This document shows, in pieces, positions 22,140 to 31,083 of a stretch of DNA of 64,000 bases (positions are counted from its first letter, which is position 1; every line of letters starts with the position of its first letter). The notes below the pieces were generated by a model, which did not search any database, was not told the origin of the DNA, and saw only the letters and a list, made by a program, of their open reading frames with translations. Position numbers and translations under genes: made by a program. The stretch is from Streptococcus porci DSM 23759 (GTDB lineage Bacteria > Bacillota > Bacilli > Lactobacillales > Streptococcaceae), in the NCBI RefSeq assembly GCF_000423765.1, contig NZ_AUIP01000006.1, positions 62,001 to 126,000 of the forward strand, written 5' to 3'.

Positions 22140-23291
22140 ATGAAAGAATTGATGAAAAAGGTCAGCCTTTTAGGGCTTTCCTTCATGCTGGTGACCCCTT
22201 TTGCGGTCTCATCGGCCTTACCAGATATGCTGGTTTACTATGGGAATTTAGGCTATTCAACAGCTCAGGTGGAGTTGCTCTTTTCCTTGTCATCCTTGAT
22301 GATTTTAGGAGTCCTTCTTGCCTCACCGTTGATTAACCGCCTCTTTTCTGAACGCCAAGCTCTCATCACGGGTCTTTTAATGGTTAGTTTTGGTGGTGTC
22401 TTGCCGACTCTAACCCAGCTTTATCCGCTGGTCTTTGCTTCGCGCTTGATTTTGGGTTTTGGTGTCGGCCTGATGAATGCCCATGCTATCAATATTATCA
22501 GCCACTATTATCAGGGACAGGAGAGGACCAAGCTTCTTGGATTGCGGGGTTCTTCGGAGGTCTTAGGTTCTGCTACCTTGACATTTTTAGCAGGTCAGTT
22601 ACTGACGCTGGGCTGGGAAAAATCCTATCTCGTTTATCTGATTGGTCTCATCATGCTGGGACTCTATCTTATCTTTGTACCAAAGGATAAACAGGAGGTA
22701 CGAACAGAAGTAGCCAACCATAAAGTAACGCTTACAAGAAAACAAATCCTCTATCTGGTTTCGCTAGCCTTTTATGCAGGCTTTGTCATTTTGCTTAACA
22801 CGGCCAACACCCTTCGTATTCCAGTTTTCGTAGAAAGTCTTAAAATTGGGACAGCCAGTCAAGCTAGTTTTATCTTGACTGCTATGATGTTGATGGGAAT
22901 TGTTGCAGGAACTGTTTTCGGACAAGCTCTATCACTCCTTAAAAAGTGGTTTATGCCAGCCGTGGCTATTCTATTAGGGCTTGGCATGCTGGTTATTTGG
23001 CAGAGCCATTCCCTCTTTATGATTGGACTTGGGGCGGTCGTGACGGGGATTGTTTACAATTTAGGGGTCACCCTCGTTTTTCATAAAGTCTCTGAAAGGT
23101 TTCCATCCCATCAGCTTGGAAAGGCAACGACTCTTGTCCTTCTAGGCTGTAATTTGGGAGGTGGTGGCGCAGCTTTTGCCCTCCAAGCCATCGGGCTATT
23201 TAGTTCTGACAGCTCAACTGCTTTTCTGGTTTTAGGAAGTCTCAGCTTGGTTTTGGGTCTAGCCTTATTACCAAAAGCAATCAAAAGTTAA
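22140..23291 (+). CDS. Major facilitator superfamily transporter
   Basis: A 383-residue protein with about 12 membrane segments and an MFS-type loop after segment 2 (SPLINRLFSERQALI). It resembles drug or sugar efflux permeases, but the substrate cannot be assigned. It is probably co-transcribed with the threonine aldolase gene. The strong hairpin at 23293-23316 begins 2 bases after its stop. Confidence 0.85.
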   Translation: MKELMKKVSLLGLSFMLVTPFAVSSALPDMLVYYGNLGYSTAQVELLFSLSSLMILGVLLASPLINRLFSERQALITGLLMVSFGGVLPTLTQLYPLVFASRLILGFGVGLMNAHAINIISHYYQGQERTKLLGLRGSSEVLGSATLTFLAGQLLTLGWEKSYLVYLIGLIMLGLYLIFVPKDKQEVRTEVANHKVTLTRKQILYLVSLAFYAGFVILLNTANTLRIPVFVESLKIGTASQASFILTAMMLMGIVAGTVFGQALSLLKKWFMPAVAILLGLGMLVIWQSHSLFMIGLGAVVTGIVYNLGVTLVFHKVSERFPSHQLGKATTLVLLGCNLGGGGAAFALQAIGLFSSDSSTAFLVLGSLSLVLGLALLPKAIKS

Positions 23292-23292
23292 G

Positions 23293-23320
23293 AATGAGCG
23301 GTTTAGGCCGTTCATTTTTA
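23293..23320 (+). terminator. Rho-independent terminator
   Basis: A 9-bp stem with one G-T pair (23293-23301 with 23308-23316) is followed by T residues. A TAAAAT at 23332-23337 downstream probably drives rsgA. Confidence 0.8.
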
Positions 23321-23366
23321 GTATTTTTTGGTAAAATAGTACTATCAAACCCTATAAGGAGTTCAT

Positions 23367-24239
23367 TTGCAAGGAAAAATTATTAAGTCTCTGGCTGGCT
23401 TTTACTATGTAGAGGCGCAAGGGCAAGTTTATCAGACGCGAGCGAGGGGAAATTTTCGCAAAAAAGGTCAGACACCTTATGTCGGTGATGAGGTGGAGTT
23501 TTCTGCTGAGGAAAATTCCGAGGGCTACATTTTAGCCATTCATGAGCGAAAGAATGCATTGGTGCGTCCTCCCATTGTTAATATAGACCAGGCGGTGGTT
23601 ATCATGTCGGCCAAAGAGCCAGATTTTAATAGCAATCTTTTGGACCGTTTCTTAGTTCTCTTGGAGCACAAAAATATCCAGCCTGTGGTCTATATTTCTA
23701 AGCTAGATTTGTTGAAAAGCAGGGCTGAAATGGATGATATTCGCCATCACTATGAAGCCATTGGTTATGATTTTTGTTATAATTTGGACGACTTGCTGCC
23801 GCTGTTGAAAGATAAAATCACCGTCTTTATGGGACAGACAGGCGTCGGAAAATCAACCCTGCTCAATAAAATTGCTCCCGACCTCGAACTGGCAACAGGA
23901 GAAATTTCAGACAGTTTAGGACGGGGACGCCACACCACGCGCGCGGTCAGTCTTTATAACGTTTATGATGGTAAAATTGCTGATACGCCCGGTTTTTCTT
24001 CTTTAGACTACGAAGTCTCAACGGCTGAAGACTTAACAGCCGCTTTTCCGGAGCTGAAAGAGCTTAGCCGAGACTGTAGATTCCGCTCCTGTACCCACAC
24101 CCATGAGCCGAGCTGCGCCGTTAAGGAAGCTCTGGAAGCCGGTCAACTTTGGCAAGTACGCTATGATAATTACCTTCAATTTCTCTCGGAAATTGAAAAT
24201 CGTCGTGAAGTTTATAAAAAAGTTATCAAAAGAAAGTAG
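23367..24239 (+). CDS. rsgA: Ribosome small subunit-dependent GTPase RsgA
   Basis: A 290-residue circularly permuted GTPase that assists late 30S assembly. It has an N-terminal OB fold, then G4 (ISKLD, about residue 112), G1 ([12 protein letters not shown], about 158) and G3 (DTPGF), and a C-terminal zinc motif in [14 protein letters not shown]. The start is the TTG at 23367, which AAGGAG precedes by 5 bases. It leads a tight rsgA-rpe-thiN-rmuC-yhaM run. Confidence 0.95.
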   Translation: MQGKIIKSLAGFYYVEAQGQVYQTRARGNFRKKGQTPYVGDEVEFSAEENSEGYILAIHERKNALVRPPIVNIDQAVVIMSAKEPDFNSNLLDRFLVLLEHKNIQPVVYISKLDLLKSRAEMDDIRHHYEAIGYDFCYNLDDLLPLLKDKITVFMGQTGVGKSTLLNKIAPDLELATGEISDSLGRGRHTTRAVSLYNVYDGKIADTPGFSSLDYEVSTAEDLTAAFPELKELSRDCRFRSCTHTHEPSCAVKEALEAGQLWQVRYDNYLQFLSEIENRREVYKKVIKRK

Positions 24240-24246
24240 GTTTTTC

Positions 24247-24909
24247 ATGTCACACTACAAAATTGCTCCTTCAATTTTAGCAGCAGACTACGCTAACTTT
24301 GCCAGCGAGCTCCGTCGTATCGAAGAGACTGATGCTGAGTACGTTCATATTGATATCATGGATGGTCAGTTTGTGCCAAATATCAGCTTTGGTGCTGATG
24401 TGGTTGCTAGCATGCGTAAGCATTCAAAATTAGTTTTTGATGTTCACCTCATGGTGGTCAATCCTGAGCGTTATGTGGATGCCATGGCACACGCTGGTGC
24501 GGATATCATGACCGTTCATACAGAAGCCACCATCCATATCCACGGTGCTCTGCAAAAAATTAAGGCTGCTGGCATGAAAGCTGGTGTGGTAATTAATCCA
24601 GGAACACCGGTCGAAGCTCTGATTCCAGTTCTTGATTTGGTTGACCAGGTTCTCATCATGACGGTTAACCCAGGTTTCGGGGGTCAGGCCTTTATCCCTG
24701 AATGCCTCGAAAAGGTGGCGCGTGTAGCTGAACTTCGTGACCAAAAAGGTTTGACTTTTGATATTGAAGTTGACGGTGGCGTTGATGATAACACTATCAA
24801 AGCCTGTGCGGTAGCCGGAGCCAACGTTTTTGTAGCGGGCTCTTACCTCTTTAAAGCAAACGACTTGGTGGCTCAGGTTGGGACTTTGCGACATGCTCTT
24901 GACGCCTAA
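24247..24909 (+). CDS. rpe: Ribulose-phosphate 3-epimerase
   Basis: A 220-residue TIM-barrel enzyme of the pentose phosphate pathway. Visible signatures are SILAADYANF, HIDIMDGQFVPNISFG, VHLMV, VNPGFGGQAF and the C-terminal DGGVDDNT with GANVFVAGS. The start is the ATG at 24247 (MSHYKIAPS), 7 bases after rsgA; the longer frame upstream is inside rsgA. Confidence 0.95.
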   Translation: MSHYKIAPSILAADYANFASELRRIEETDAEYVHIDIMDGQFVPNISFGADVVASMRKHSKLVFDVHLMVVNPERYVDAMAHAGADIMTVHTEATIHIHGALQKIKAAGMKAGVVINPGTPVEALIPVLDLVDQVLIMTVNPGFGGQAFIPECLEKVARVAELRDQKGLTFDIEVDGGVDDNTIKACAVAGANVFVAGSYLFKANDLVAQVGTLRHALDA

Positions 24910-25531
24910 GATTGCCCTTGTAGCAGGTGGGGACTGGTCGCCTATTGAGACAGCTTTTGACTTATACGTGGCTGTCGATAGGGCCTGCCTTACTCTTTTG
25001 GAAAAAAAGCTGCCGCTGGACTGGGCGATTGGGGATTTTGATTCGGTTTCTGTTTTAGAACGGGAAGGCATTCAGGCTGCCGCTGAACAATTCACATTAG
25101 CACCTGCGGAAAAAGAAGATACAGATACGGAATTAGCTCTCAAGCTGATTTTTGAGGCTTACCCAGAAGCGCAAGTGACGATTTTTGGAGCTTTTGGTGG
25201 CCGTTTGGATCACCTTGTATCTAATCTCTTTCTGCCTTCGGACCCTGCGCTAGCTCCTTTTATGGCTCAAATCAGTCTAGTAGACTCACAAAATCATATC
25301 TCCTACCTGTCAGCTGGAAAGCACCAGCTTTTTCCAAAAAACGAAAGATACATCTCCTTTATGCTGGAGGGCGAGGGGAAGTTGGAAATTTCAGGTGCCA
25401 AATATGAGCTGAGCGCCAGCAACTTTTTCAGAAAGAAAATCTACTCCAGCAATGAATTTACGAATAATCCTATAGAGGTGACTGTGCCGTCGGGCTATCT
25501 GGTCGTCCTCCGAACGCGAGATAGGAGCTAG
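24893..25531 (+). CDS. thiN: Thiamine pyrophosphokinase
   Basis: A 212-residue enzyme that converts thiamine to thiamine diphosphate using ATP. The N-terminal domain carries GGDWSPIE, AVDRACLTLLE and the conserved IGDFDSVS; the C-terminal domain has TDTELAL and the FGAFGGRLDHL segment. Its ATG at 24893 lies 17 bases inside the end of rpe. Order rsgA-rpe-thiN is conserved in many Firmicutes. Confidence 0.93.
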   Translation: MLLTPKIALVAGGDWSPIETAFDLYVAVDRACLTLLEKKLPLDWAIGDFDSVSVLEREGIQAAAEQFTLAPAEKEDTDTELALKLIFEAYPEAQVTIFGAFGGRLDHLVSNLFLPSDPALAPFMAQISLVDSQNHISYLSAGKHQLFPKNERYISFMLEGEGKLEISGAKYELSASNFFRKKIYSSNEFTNNPIEVTVPSGYLVVLRTRDRS

Positions 25532-25532
25532 T

Positions 25533-26825
25533 ATGGAACTTTTTTTACTAATCATAGCTGTTACTAGCCTCCTGGTGTCGCTGGTCATATGGCTAAAAGT
25601 AGCAGAATTAAAATCGAACATTGATAAACAACTGGACAACCATGCGGATAACCTATCCGAGCAGATCTCCTACCAGTTGTCACATCTCTCTAAAGAACAA
25701 GAGCTAGCTCTTGCCCAACACGTCAACCGTTTGCAGTCAGATCTCTATCATCAGCTGACAGACTTACGAGATGTCCTTCATGAAAATCTAACGGAAAATC
25801 GCAACCAATCTGACCAACGTCTGGCCATGATAAACCAAAACTTGACCCAGTCGGTGAAAGAGTTGCAGTCTTCTAACGAAGAACGCCTTGAGCAAATGCG
25901 CCAAACCGTTGAAGAAAAGTTGGAAAAAACTTTGCAGAATCGTCTGCAAGCCTCCTTTGAGACGGTTTCTAAACAATTGGAGTCGGTCAATCAAGGTTTG
26001 GGCGAAATGAAAACCGTCGCTCAAGATGTTGGGGCACTCAACAAGGTTCTCTCGAATACTAAAACTCGCGGTATTTTAGGTGAATTACAGTTGGGACAGA
26101 TTATCGAAGATATCTTGACTGAAAGTCAGTACGAACGAGAATTTGCCACAGTCTCTAGCTCGAGCGAGCGTGTTGAGTACGCCATCAAGCTCCCAGGAAC
26201 CAGTCAGGACGATTATGTTTATCTGCCTATTGATTCCAAATTTCCTTTGGAGGATTACTATCGTCTGGAAGAAGCCTACGAGACCGGTGATAAGGAACAG
26301 ATTGATCTGCACCGCAAAAAACTTCTGGGTTCTATCAAGCGTTTTGCCAAGGATATTCAGACCAAGTACCTCAATCCGCCTGAGACGACCAATTTTGGCG
26401 TTATGTTTTTACCAACCGAAGGTCTCTACTCAGAGGTGGTGCGTAATGCAGACTTCTTTGATAAATTACGCCGTGAAGAAAATATCGTAGTGGCAGGACC
26501 GTCGACCTTATCTGCCCTTCTCAACTCCCTATCAGTTGGCTTTAAAACCCTGAACATCCAAAAAAATGCTGACGATATCAGCAAGATTTTGGGTAATGTT
26601 AAGAGTGAATTTGGCAAGTTTGGAGGCATGTTAGTCAAAGCGCAGCGGCAACTCAATACAGCTTCAAAAACTGTGGATAGCCTCCTGACGACACGAACAA
26701 ATGCCATTATCAGAGCCCTAAATACTGTTGAAACCTACCAAGATCAGGCGACTCAGTCCCTGCTCAATCTTCCGATTGAAGATGACCAGATTTTTCTAGA
26801 TGAGGATACCAATGAAAATAGCTAA
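25533..26825 (+). CDS. rmuC: RmuC-family DNA recombination protein
   Basis: A 430-residue protein with one N-terminal membrane segment (residues 3-22), a long coiled coil (about 25-165) and a C-terminal RmuC nuclease-like domain. Conserved stretches of that domain are TRGILGELQLGQIIEDIL, LPIDSKFPLEDYYRL and GPSTLSALLNSL. RmuC limits inversions between short repeats in E. coli. It starts one base after thiN and overlaps yhaM by 14 bases. Confidence 0.92.
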   Translation: MELFLLIIAVTSLLVSLVIWLKVAELKSNIDKQLDNHADNLSEQISYQLSHLSKEQELALAQHVNRLQSDLYHQLTDLRDVLHENLTENRNQSDQRLAMINQNLTQSVKELQSSNEERLEQMRQTVEEKLEKTLQNRLQASFETVSKQLESVNQGLGEMKTVAQDVGALNKVLSNTKTRGILGELQLGQIIEDILTESQYEREFATVSSSSERVEYAIKLPGTSQDDYVYLPIDSKFPLEDYYRLEEAYETGDKEQIDLHRKKLLGSIKRFAKDIQTKYLNPPETTNFGVMFLPTEGLYSEVVRNADFFDKLRREENIVVAGPSTLSALLNSLSVGFKTLNIQKNADDISKILGNVKSEFGKFGGMLVKAQRQLNTASKTVDSLLTTRTNAIIRALNTVETYQDQATQSLLNLPIEDDQIFLDEDTNENS

Positions 26826-27750
26826 GATGAAACAAGACCAGCTTTTTGAAGGATTTTACCTAATCAAATCAGCTGAAGTCAGAAAAACGCGTGCTGGTAA
26901 GGATTATATTTCTTTTACATTCCAAGATGACTCAGGAGAAATCTCAGGAAATCTTTGGGACGCTCAGCCTTATAATGTCGAAGAATTTGTGGCCGGCAAG
27001 GTAGTCTTTATGAAGGGACGCCGTGAAATCTACAATGGGACACCACAGGTTAACCAAATTACTCTCAGAAATCCGAGAGATGGGGAACCTTCTGACCCAT
27101 CAGAGTTCAAGGAAAAACCACCTGTCAAGGCCAGTGATGTCAAGGACTATTTAGAACAGGTTATGTTTCGCATTGAAAACGCCACTTGGCAACGAATTGT
27201 CAGAAATCTTTATCGTAAATACGACAAAGAGTTTTACCTTTTCCCAGCAGCCAAAACCAATCATCATGCCTTTGAGACAGGTCTTGCCTATCATACGGCA
27301 ACTATGGTGCGTTTAGCAGACGCTATCGGTGATATTTATCCAGACCTTAATAAGAGCTTGCTCTTTGCGGGCATCATGCTCCACGACTTGGCTAAAGTTA
27401 TTGAGTTATCTGGTCCTGATAATACAGAGTACACAGTACGTGGCAATCTGATTGGGCACATTGCCCTTATCAATGAGGAAATCACAAAGGCAATAGCAGA
27501 GCTACAAATTGATGATGACAAGGAAGAAGTGACAGTGCTTCGTCATGTTATTCTTAGCCACCATGGGCAATTAGAATATGGTAGTCCCGTTCGTCCACGG
27601 ATTATGGAAGCTGAGATTCTCCACATGATTGATAACATAGATGCCGAAATGATGATGATGACGACAGCTCTCAGCCGCATTTCAGAAGGTGAGATGACCA
27701 GTAAGATTTTTGCTATGGATAATCGCTCTTTCTACAAGCCAAAATACTAA
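26812..27750 (+). CDS. yhaM: 3'-5' exoribonuclease YhaM
   Basis: A 312-residue protein with an N-terminal OB-fold nucleic-acid-binding domain (about residues 10-85) and a C-terminal HD phosphohydrolase domain, seen in HHAFETGLAYHT, MLHDLAKV and the later VILSHHG. YhaM trims RNA and DNA 3' ends in Firmicutes. The ATG at 26812 is preferred over 26800 because GAGG lies 6 bases before it. It ends the rsgA-led operon. Confidence 0.93.
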   Translation: MKIAKMKQDQLFEGFYLIKSAEVRKTRAGKDYISFTFQDDSGEISGNLWDAQPYNVEEFVAGKVVFMKGRREIYNGTPQVNQITLRNPRDGEPSDPSEFKEKPPVKASDVKDYLEQVMFRIENATWQRIVRNLYRKYDKEFYLFPAAKTNHHAFETGLAYHTATMVRLADAIGDIYPDLNKSLLFAGIMLHDLAKVIELSGPDNTEYTVRGNLIGHIALINEEITKAIAELQIDDDKEEVTVLRHVILSHHGQLEYGSPVRPRIMEAEILHMIDNIDAEMMMMTTALSRISEGEMTSKIFAMDNRSFYKPKY

Positions 27751-27759
27751 AATAAACGA

Positions 27760-27796
27760 AAAAGTGAACGTTTTTCAAGTGAAATGTTCGCTTTTT
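27760..27796 (+). promoter_or_regulatory. Terminator hairpin that doubles as a PurBox-like inverted pair
   Basis: A 10-bp stem with one G-T pair (27760-27769 with 27786-27795) and five T residues can end the yhaM operon. Each arm also looks like a PurBox: AAAAGTGAACGTT on the plus strand and AAAAGCGAACATT on the minus strand. Their GAAC cores are inverted and 16 bases apart, the spacing of Bacillus PurR sites. The purR -10 (TATAAT, 27810-27815, with an upstream TG) lies just downstream, so autoregulation is plausible. Confidence 0.6.
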
Positions 27797-27845
27797 ATGT
27801 GTCTTATGGTATAATAACAGAAAAGATGATAAGAAAGAGGAGCCT

Positions 27846-28661
27846 ATGAAGTTACGTCGTAGCGAACGCATGGTAGTTATTGCAAACTACCTCATTAACA
27901 ACCCCTATATTTTAACAAGTCTAAATACTTTTGCGGAGCAATATGAGGCGGCTAAATCTTCTATTTCAGAGGATATTTCCATTATCAAAAAAGCCTTTGA
28001 AGAAGCAGGTATTGGTCAGATTGATACCGTTACTGGCGCTAGCGGAGGCGTCATTTTCACACCTGGTATCGCTGAGAGTGAGGCGCGTGTTATCGTTGAG
28101 GAACTTTGTCAGAGCCTTTCAGAGAGCGATCGTATTCTGCCAGGAGGCTATATCTATTTGTCAGACCTACTTAGTACACCATCTATTCTGCAAAATGTTG
28201 GTCGTATTATTGCTAATGCCTTTCAAGGAGAGAAGATTGACGCTGTCATGACTGTAGCTACCAAGGGGGTTCCTTTGGCAAATGCTGTCGCAAATGTTCT
28301 CAATGTTCCCTTCGTTATTGTACGTCGTGATTTGAAAATCACCGAAGGATCTACAGTCTCAGTCAACTACGCTTCGGGATCAAGCGATCGTATCGAAAAA
28401 ATGTTCTTATCTAAGCGCAGCTTAAAACCAAACAGCCGTGTCCTTATCGTGGATGACTTTTTGAAAGGTGGAGGGACTATTACAGGTATGACGAGTCTTT
28501 TGAACGAGTTTGACTCAACTCTTGTAGGTGTGGCAGTCTTTGCAGACAACACTCAAGAAACTCGCGAGAATTTTGCCTATAAGTCTTTGCTTAGTGTTTC
28601 AGAAATTGATGTTAAGAATAATAAAGTCACCGTTGAAGTCGGGAATATTTTTGATGCATAA
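27846..28661 (+). CDS. purR: Purine operon regulator PurR
   Basis: A 271-residue protein with an N-terminal winged helix (about residues 1-75) and a phosphoribosyltransferase-like domain whose PRPP motif is VLIVDDFLKGGGT (about residue 200). PurR senses PRPP and controls purine genes; in streptococci it acts as activator or repressor. AGAGGAG precedes the ATG. It has its own extended -10 promoter and PurBox-like sites upstream. Confidence 0.95.
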   Translation: MKLRRSERMVVIANYLINNPYILTSLNTFAEQYEAAKSSISEDISIIKKAFEEAGIGQIDTVTGASGGVIFTPGIAESEARVIVEELCQSLSESDRILPGGYIYLSDLLSTPSILQNVGRIIANAFQGEKIDAVMTVATKGVPLANAVANVLNVPFVIVRRDLKITEGSTVSVNYASGSSDRIEKMFLSKRSLKPNSRVLIVDDFLKGGGTITGMTSLLNEFDSTLVGVAVFADNTQETRENFAYKSLLSVSEIDVKNNKVTVEVGNIFDA

Positions 28662-28689
28662 AGAAATCATAATCACCCGTTTTCTCTGG

Positions 28690-28825
28690 TAGTTATGACT
28701 CAAGTAACTGACTGCGTGATTTGTTCGGCTCATTCTCAAAACTGATACCCTCCGGTGGAATCAGTCGAATGCCGAACCCAATTTAAAAAGCTGATGCATT
28801 TTGCACCAGCATTTTTATTTTTTAA
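28690..28825 (+). ncRNA. Candidate structured RNA in the purR 3' region
   Basis: The 295 bases after purR hold no open frame but can fold. A stem pairs GTTCGGC (about 28724) with GCCGAAC (about 28771). It encloses a small hairpin CTGAT/ATCAG whose ACC/GGT inner pairs present a CTCC loop. A 9-bp stem with one mismatch (28790-28798 with 28802-28810) and a T run then form a terminator. The pyrimidine loop is complementary to Shine-Dalgarno sequences. No convincing separate promoter was found, so it may be a purR 3'-end product. Confidence 0.4.
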
Positions 28826-28956
28826 GCGTTATCATTTTTATTATACTATAAATAATTTTTAAAAAAAAGACTTGTATTTTTTTGAAATAGTAGTATTTTA
28901 TGAGTGTAAAGACTAGTCTCAACAAAAAAATCAATATTTTAGAAAGGAAATTTATC

Positions 28957-29547
28957 ATGAAAAAACGTTCTCAAAAACTAGCTACATTAGCTATCTTAGG
29001 TATAACAATCAGTCCATTAGTTTTCTCAAGTGTTCCAGCGACACAAGTACTAGCTGATGAAAATACTGAAACTGTCAATGTCAGCCGAACTTTAACAGAA
29101 TCTGAAACACAATTAGTAGATCAGTTTGTTACTATCAAAGACAATAGATTTGTTTTAAATGAAGAAAACACACTTTCTAAAGAAGTTGAATATCTAGCAA
29201 AACTGCAAATTGCAGATACTAACTTTAAAATTTCACAAGCAGAAAGAGAAGAAGGTATATTTACAAATAGTTATAATAAAACAATTGGTACTACAGAACT
29301 ACTTTTTCGTTCCCCTGGCAAAAACGCAATTGAATTTTATTGGAATTATGTAAGAATTTATATTGACGCAAATAATTTAAGTTTAGCTCTCCAAGCAGGC
29401 TTTGCTATTGGAGGAATATACGCTCCTAGTCGTGCCGTCGAAATAGCATGCGCTTTATTAGGAATTGGATCAAGTCAAATAAAAGATGGAATTTGGTTCG
29501 ATTTCAATTATCTTTGGGGTGGTGTAAATAATGCTGGATTCCAATAA
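28957..29547 (+). CDS. Secreted protein of unknown function
   Basis: A 196-residue protein. The ATG at 28957 behind AAAGGAAA was chosen because it begins a clean signal peptide (MKKRSQKLATLAILG, hydrophobic to about residue 30, likely cut near VLADE). The mature N-terminal half is charged. The C-terminal 60 residues are hydrophobic and glycine-rich (LQAGFAIGGIYA and ACALLGIGSSQIKDGIWF). The family is not recognised. AT content is higher than in neighbours. A small membrane protein gene overlaps its end, a layout seen in bacteriocin/immunity pairs, but this role is only a guess. Confidence 0.7.
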   Translation: MKKRSQKLATLAILGITISPLVFSSVPATQVLADENTETVNVSRTLTESETQLVDQFVTIKDNRFVLNEENTLSKEVEYLAKLQIADTNFKISQAEREEGIFTNSYNKTIGTTELLFRSPGKNAIEFYWNYVRIYIDANNLSLALQAGFAIGGIYAPSRAVEIACALLGIGSSQIKDGIWFDFNYLWGGVNNAGFQ

Positions 29548-29728
29548 ACTAATTAAATCTTTTAATAATGCTAACCAAACATTAGGATTAATATTTATTT
29601 TTTCAATTGTCGTAACCAAATTAAACATCATAAATTTTTTTGATTTAATTTTAAATTCCTATATTTATTTGCTAATATTATACATCGGCTGGATTATAGC
29701 CTCTTATATCAGATTAAATAAAACATAA
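29531..29728 (+). CDS. Small two-segment membrane protein
   Basis: A 65-residue protein with two hydrophobic segments (about residues 17-35 and 42-58) and charged ends. It overlaps the preceding secreted-protein gene by 17 bases, with GGGGTGG about 8 bases before its ATG, so the two are translated as a pair. It is not recognised. Size and topology would suit an immunity or accessory protein for its partner. A hairpin at 29783-29806 follows. Confidence 0.6.
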   Translation: MLDSNKLIKSFNNANQTLGLIFIFSIVVTKLNIINFFDLILNSYIYLLILYIGWIIASYIRLNKT

Positions 29729-29782
29729 CGCTATACTTAGCTCACTAAAAATTCAAAGTGATGATCGTAATAGAATCGCTAT

Positions 29783-29812
29783 AGGAACCTAATAAAATGG
29801 GTTCCTTTTTCT
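29783..29812 (+). terminator. Rho-independent terminator
   Basis: A 7-bp perfect stem (29783-29789 with 29800-29806) has a run of five T residues to 29810. It ends the secreted/membrane protein pair. Its T run merges with the left 15-bp direct repeat of the IS30-family element. Confidence 0.75.
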
Positions 29813-29822
29813 TATAGTTCCG

Positions 29823-30891
29823 TCATTTTCTAAAATGAAGTTAGCCAGCTAAGAGAATGAAAAAGCATCTCAAAGAGATAGACTTGTAGTTCACCACAAA
29901 CACAAGGAGACTCTTTAAGATGCACACTTATTATACCTCAAAAGGCAAGTACTTGAAAATAGCGGAGCGTCGCTTGATTGAATAGTGGAGAATAGAAGGA
30001 AAATCCAACCTTGAGATTGCGCGTTTGCTTGGAAAAGCTCCACAAACCATTAACAATGACATCAAGCGTGGTTTCGTTCGCCAAAAGTGCGAAAAGGAAA
30101 ATTTGAAATGGTCTACTCTGCTAATTATGCTCAAAATCAGTATGAGAAGGCACGTGAACGTTCTGTCAGAAAGTGTCGCTTAGACAAGCCAATGAAGGAG
30201 AAAATTCTGCACTACATCAAGAAAAAATTCTCTCCTGAGATGATGGTCAAATCAAAAAAAGTAGATGTTCCAGCATCCACCATTTACTACTGGATTCATC
30301 ATGGGCAATTAGGACAGACCTACAAGGATTTACTCTATGCTAGAAAGCCAAAAGCGCAAAAGAAACAAGCAAGATCTCGCTTCAAGCTAGCTGGAAAGTC
30401 GATTGAGGAACGACCTGACCACATTAATCAACGCCTTGAAAACGGCCGCTATGAGATTGATACAGTCATTCTCACGCAGAAGAAAAAACAGTGCCTGCTC
30501 ACATTGACAGACCGTAGAAGTCGCCATCGGCTCATTAGACTGATTCCTGATAAGACCGCTCACTCCGTCAATCAGGCAGTCGATAGTATTCTCAAACACT
30601 ATACCATCGCATCCATTACAGCCGATAATGGGACAGAATTTAACCGCCTCTCTGATGTTTTCCCCGAAGAACACATCTATTACGCTCACTCTTACTCCTC
30701 CTGGGAGAGGGGCACGAATGAGAATCATAACAGGCTTATCAGACGTTGGCTCCCAAAAGGCACAATGAAAACAACCCACAAACAGGTCGCTTTCATCGAA
30801 AATTGGATAAATAACTATCCTAAAAAATGTTTGAACTACATGTCACCTAGGCAATTTATCTTGAGTGGCTAACTTCTACTTGAAATTTAGC
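29823..30891 (+). mobile_element. IS30-family insertion sequence (IS1239-like), inactive
   Basis: A 1069-bp element with imperfect ends that share the inner block GAAGTTAGCC (left about 29837-29846, inverted at the right about 30866-30875). It is flanked by identical 15-base direct repeats TTTCTTATAGTTCCG at 29808-29822 and 30892-30906. The repeats are far longer than the 2-3 bp usual for IS30. It sits between the 28.9-29.7 kb gene pair and rplM. Its transposase gene is broken. Confidence 0.8.
29920..30872 (+). pseudogene. IS30-family transposase with a nonsense codon and a frameshift
   Basis: ATG at 29920 behind AAGGAG begins a helix-turn-helix region typical of IS30 transposases. A TAG at 29983-29985 interrupts it after 21 codons, where a CAG would read ...IEQWRIEG. 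A second lesion near 30082-30087, most simply loss of one A in an A run, moves the frame. The remainder, from 30087, encodes 261 residues with the DDE core: YEIDTVI, TADNGTEF and the late SSWERGTNENHNRLIRRWLP. Neither part alone is a complete enzyme. Confidence 0.85.
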
Positions 30892-30921
30892 TTTCTTATA
30901 GTTCCGAACCATAAAAGGAAA

Positions 30922-30966
30922 AACAGACTCAAAGTACTTGCTTTGGTTCTGTTTTTTTGATATGAT
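30922..30966 (+). promoter_or_regulatory. Hairpin terminator overlapping the rplM promoter
   Basis: A 13-bp stem with two mismatches (30922-30934 with 30941-30953) is followed by seven T residues. The rplM promoter has TTGCTT at 30938-30943 and TATGAT at 30961-30966 with 17 bases between, so its -35 lies in the loop and descending arm of the hairpin. The terminator probably served the gene upstream before the insertion sequence arrived. Confidence 0.65.
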
Positions 30967-30973
30967 ATTAGAC

Positions 30974-31060
30974 GGTATTGTTTACCCCATTTGAAAGGCC
31001 CCGGAACCTTCCAAATACCTTTGGTGGGACGGAACACCCACCGCACTTGTAAACAAATAA
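30974..31060 (+). ncRNA. L13 ribosomal protein leader
   Basis: The rplM leader contains GTTTAC (30980-30985) pairing with GTAAAC (31049-31054). Between them is a GC-rich structured region, and the CGCACTTGTAAACAA block of the Firmicute L13 leader is present. In this family the leader binds ribosomal protein L13 and represses rplM-rpsI. It lies between the promoter and the rplM ribosome-binding site. Confidence 0.8.
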
Positions 31061-31083
31061 TCGCACTATATATAGGAGAAATC

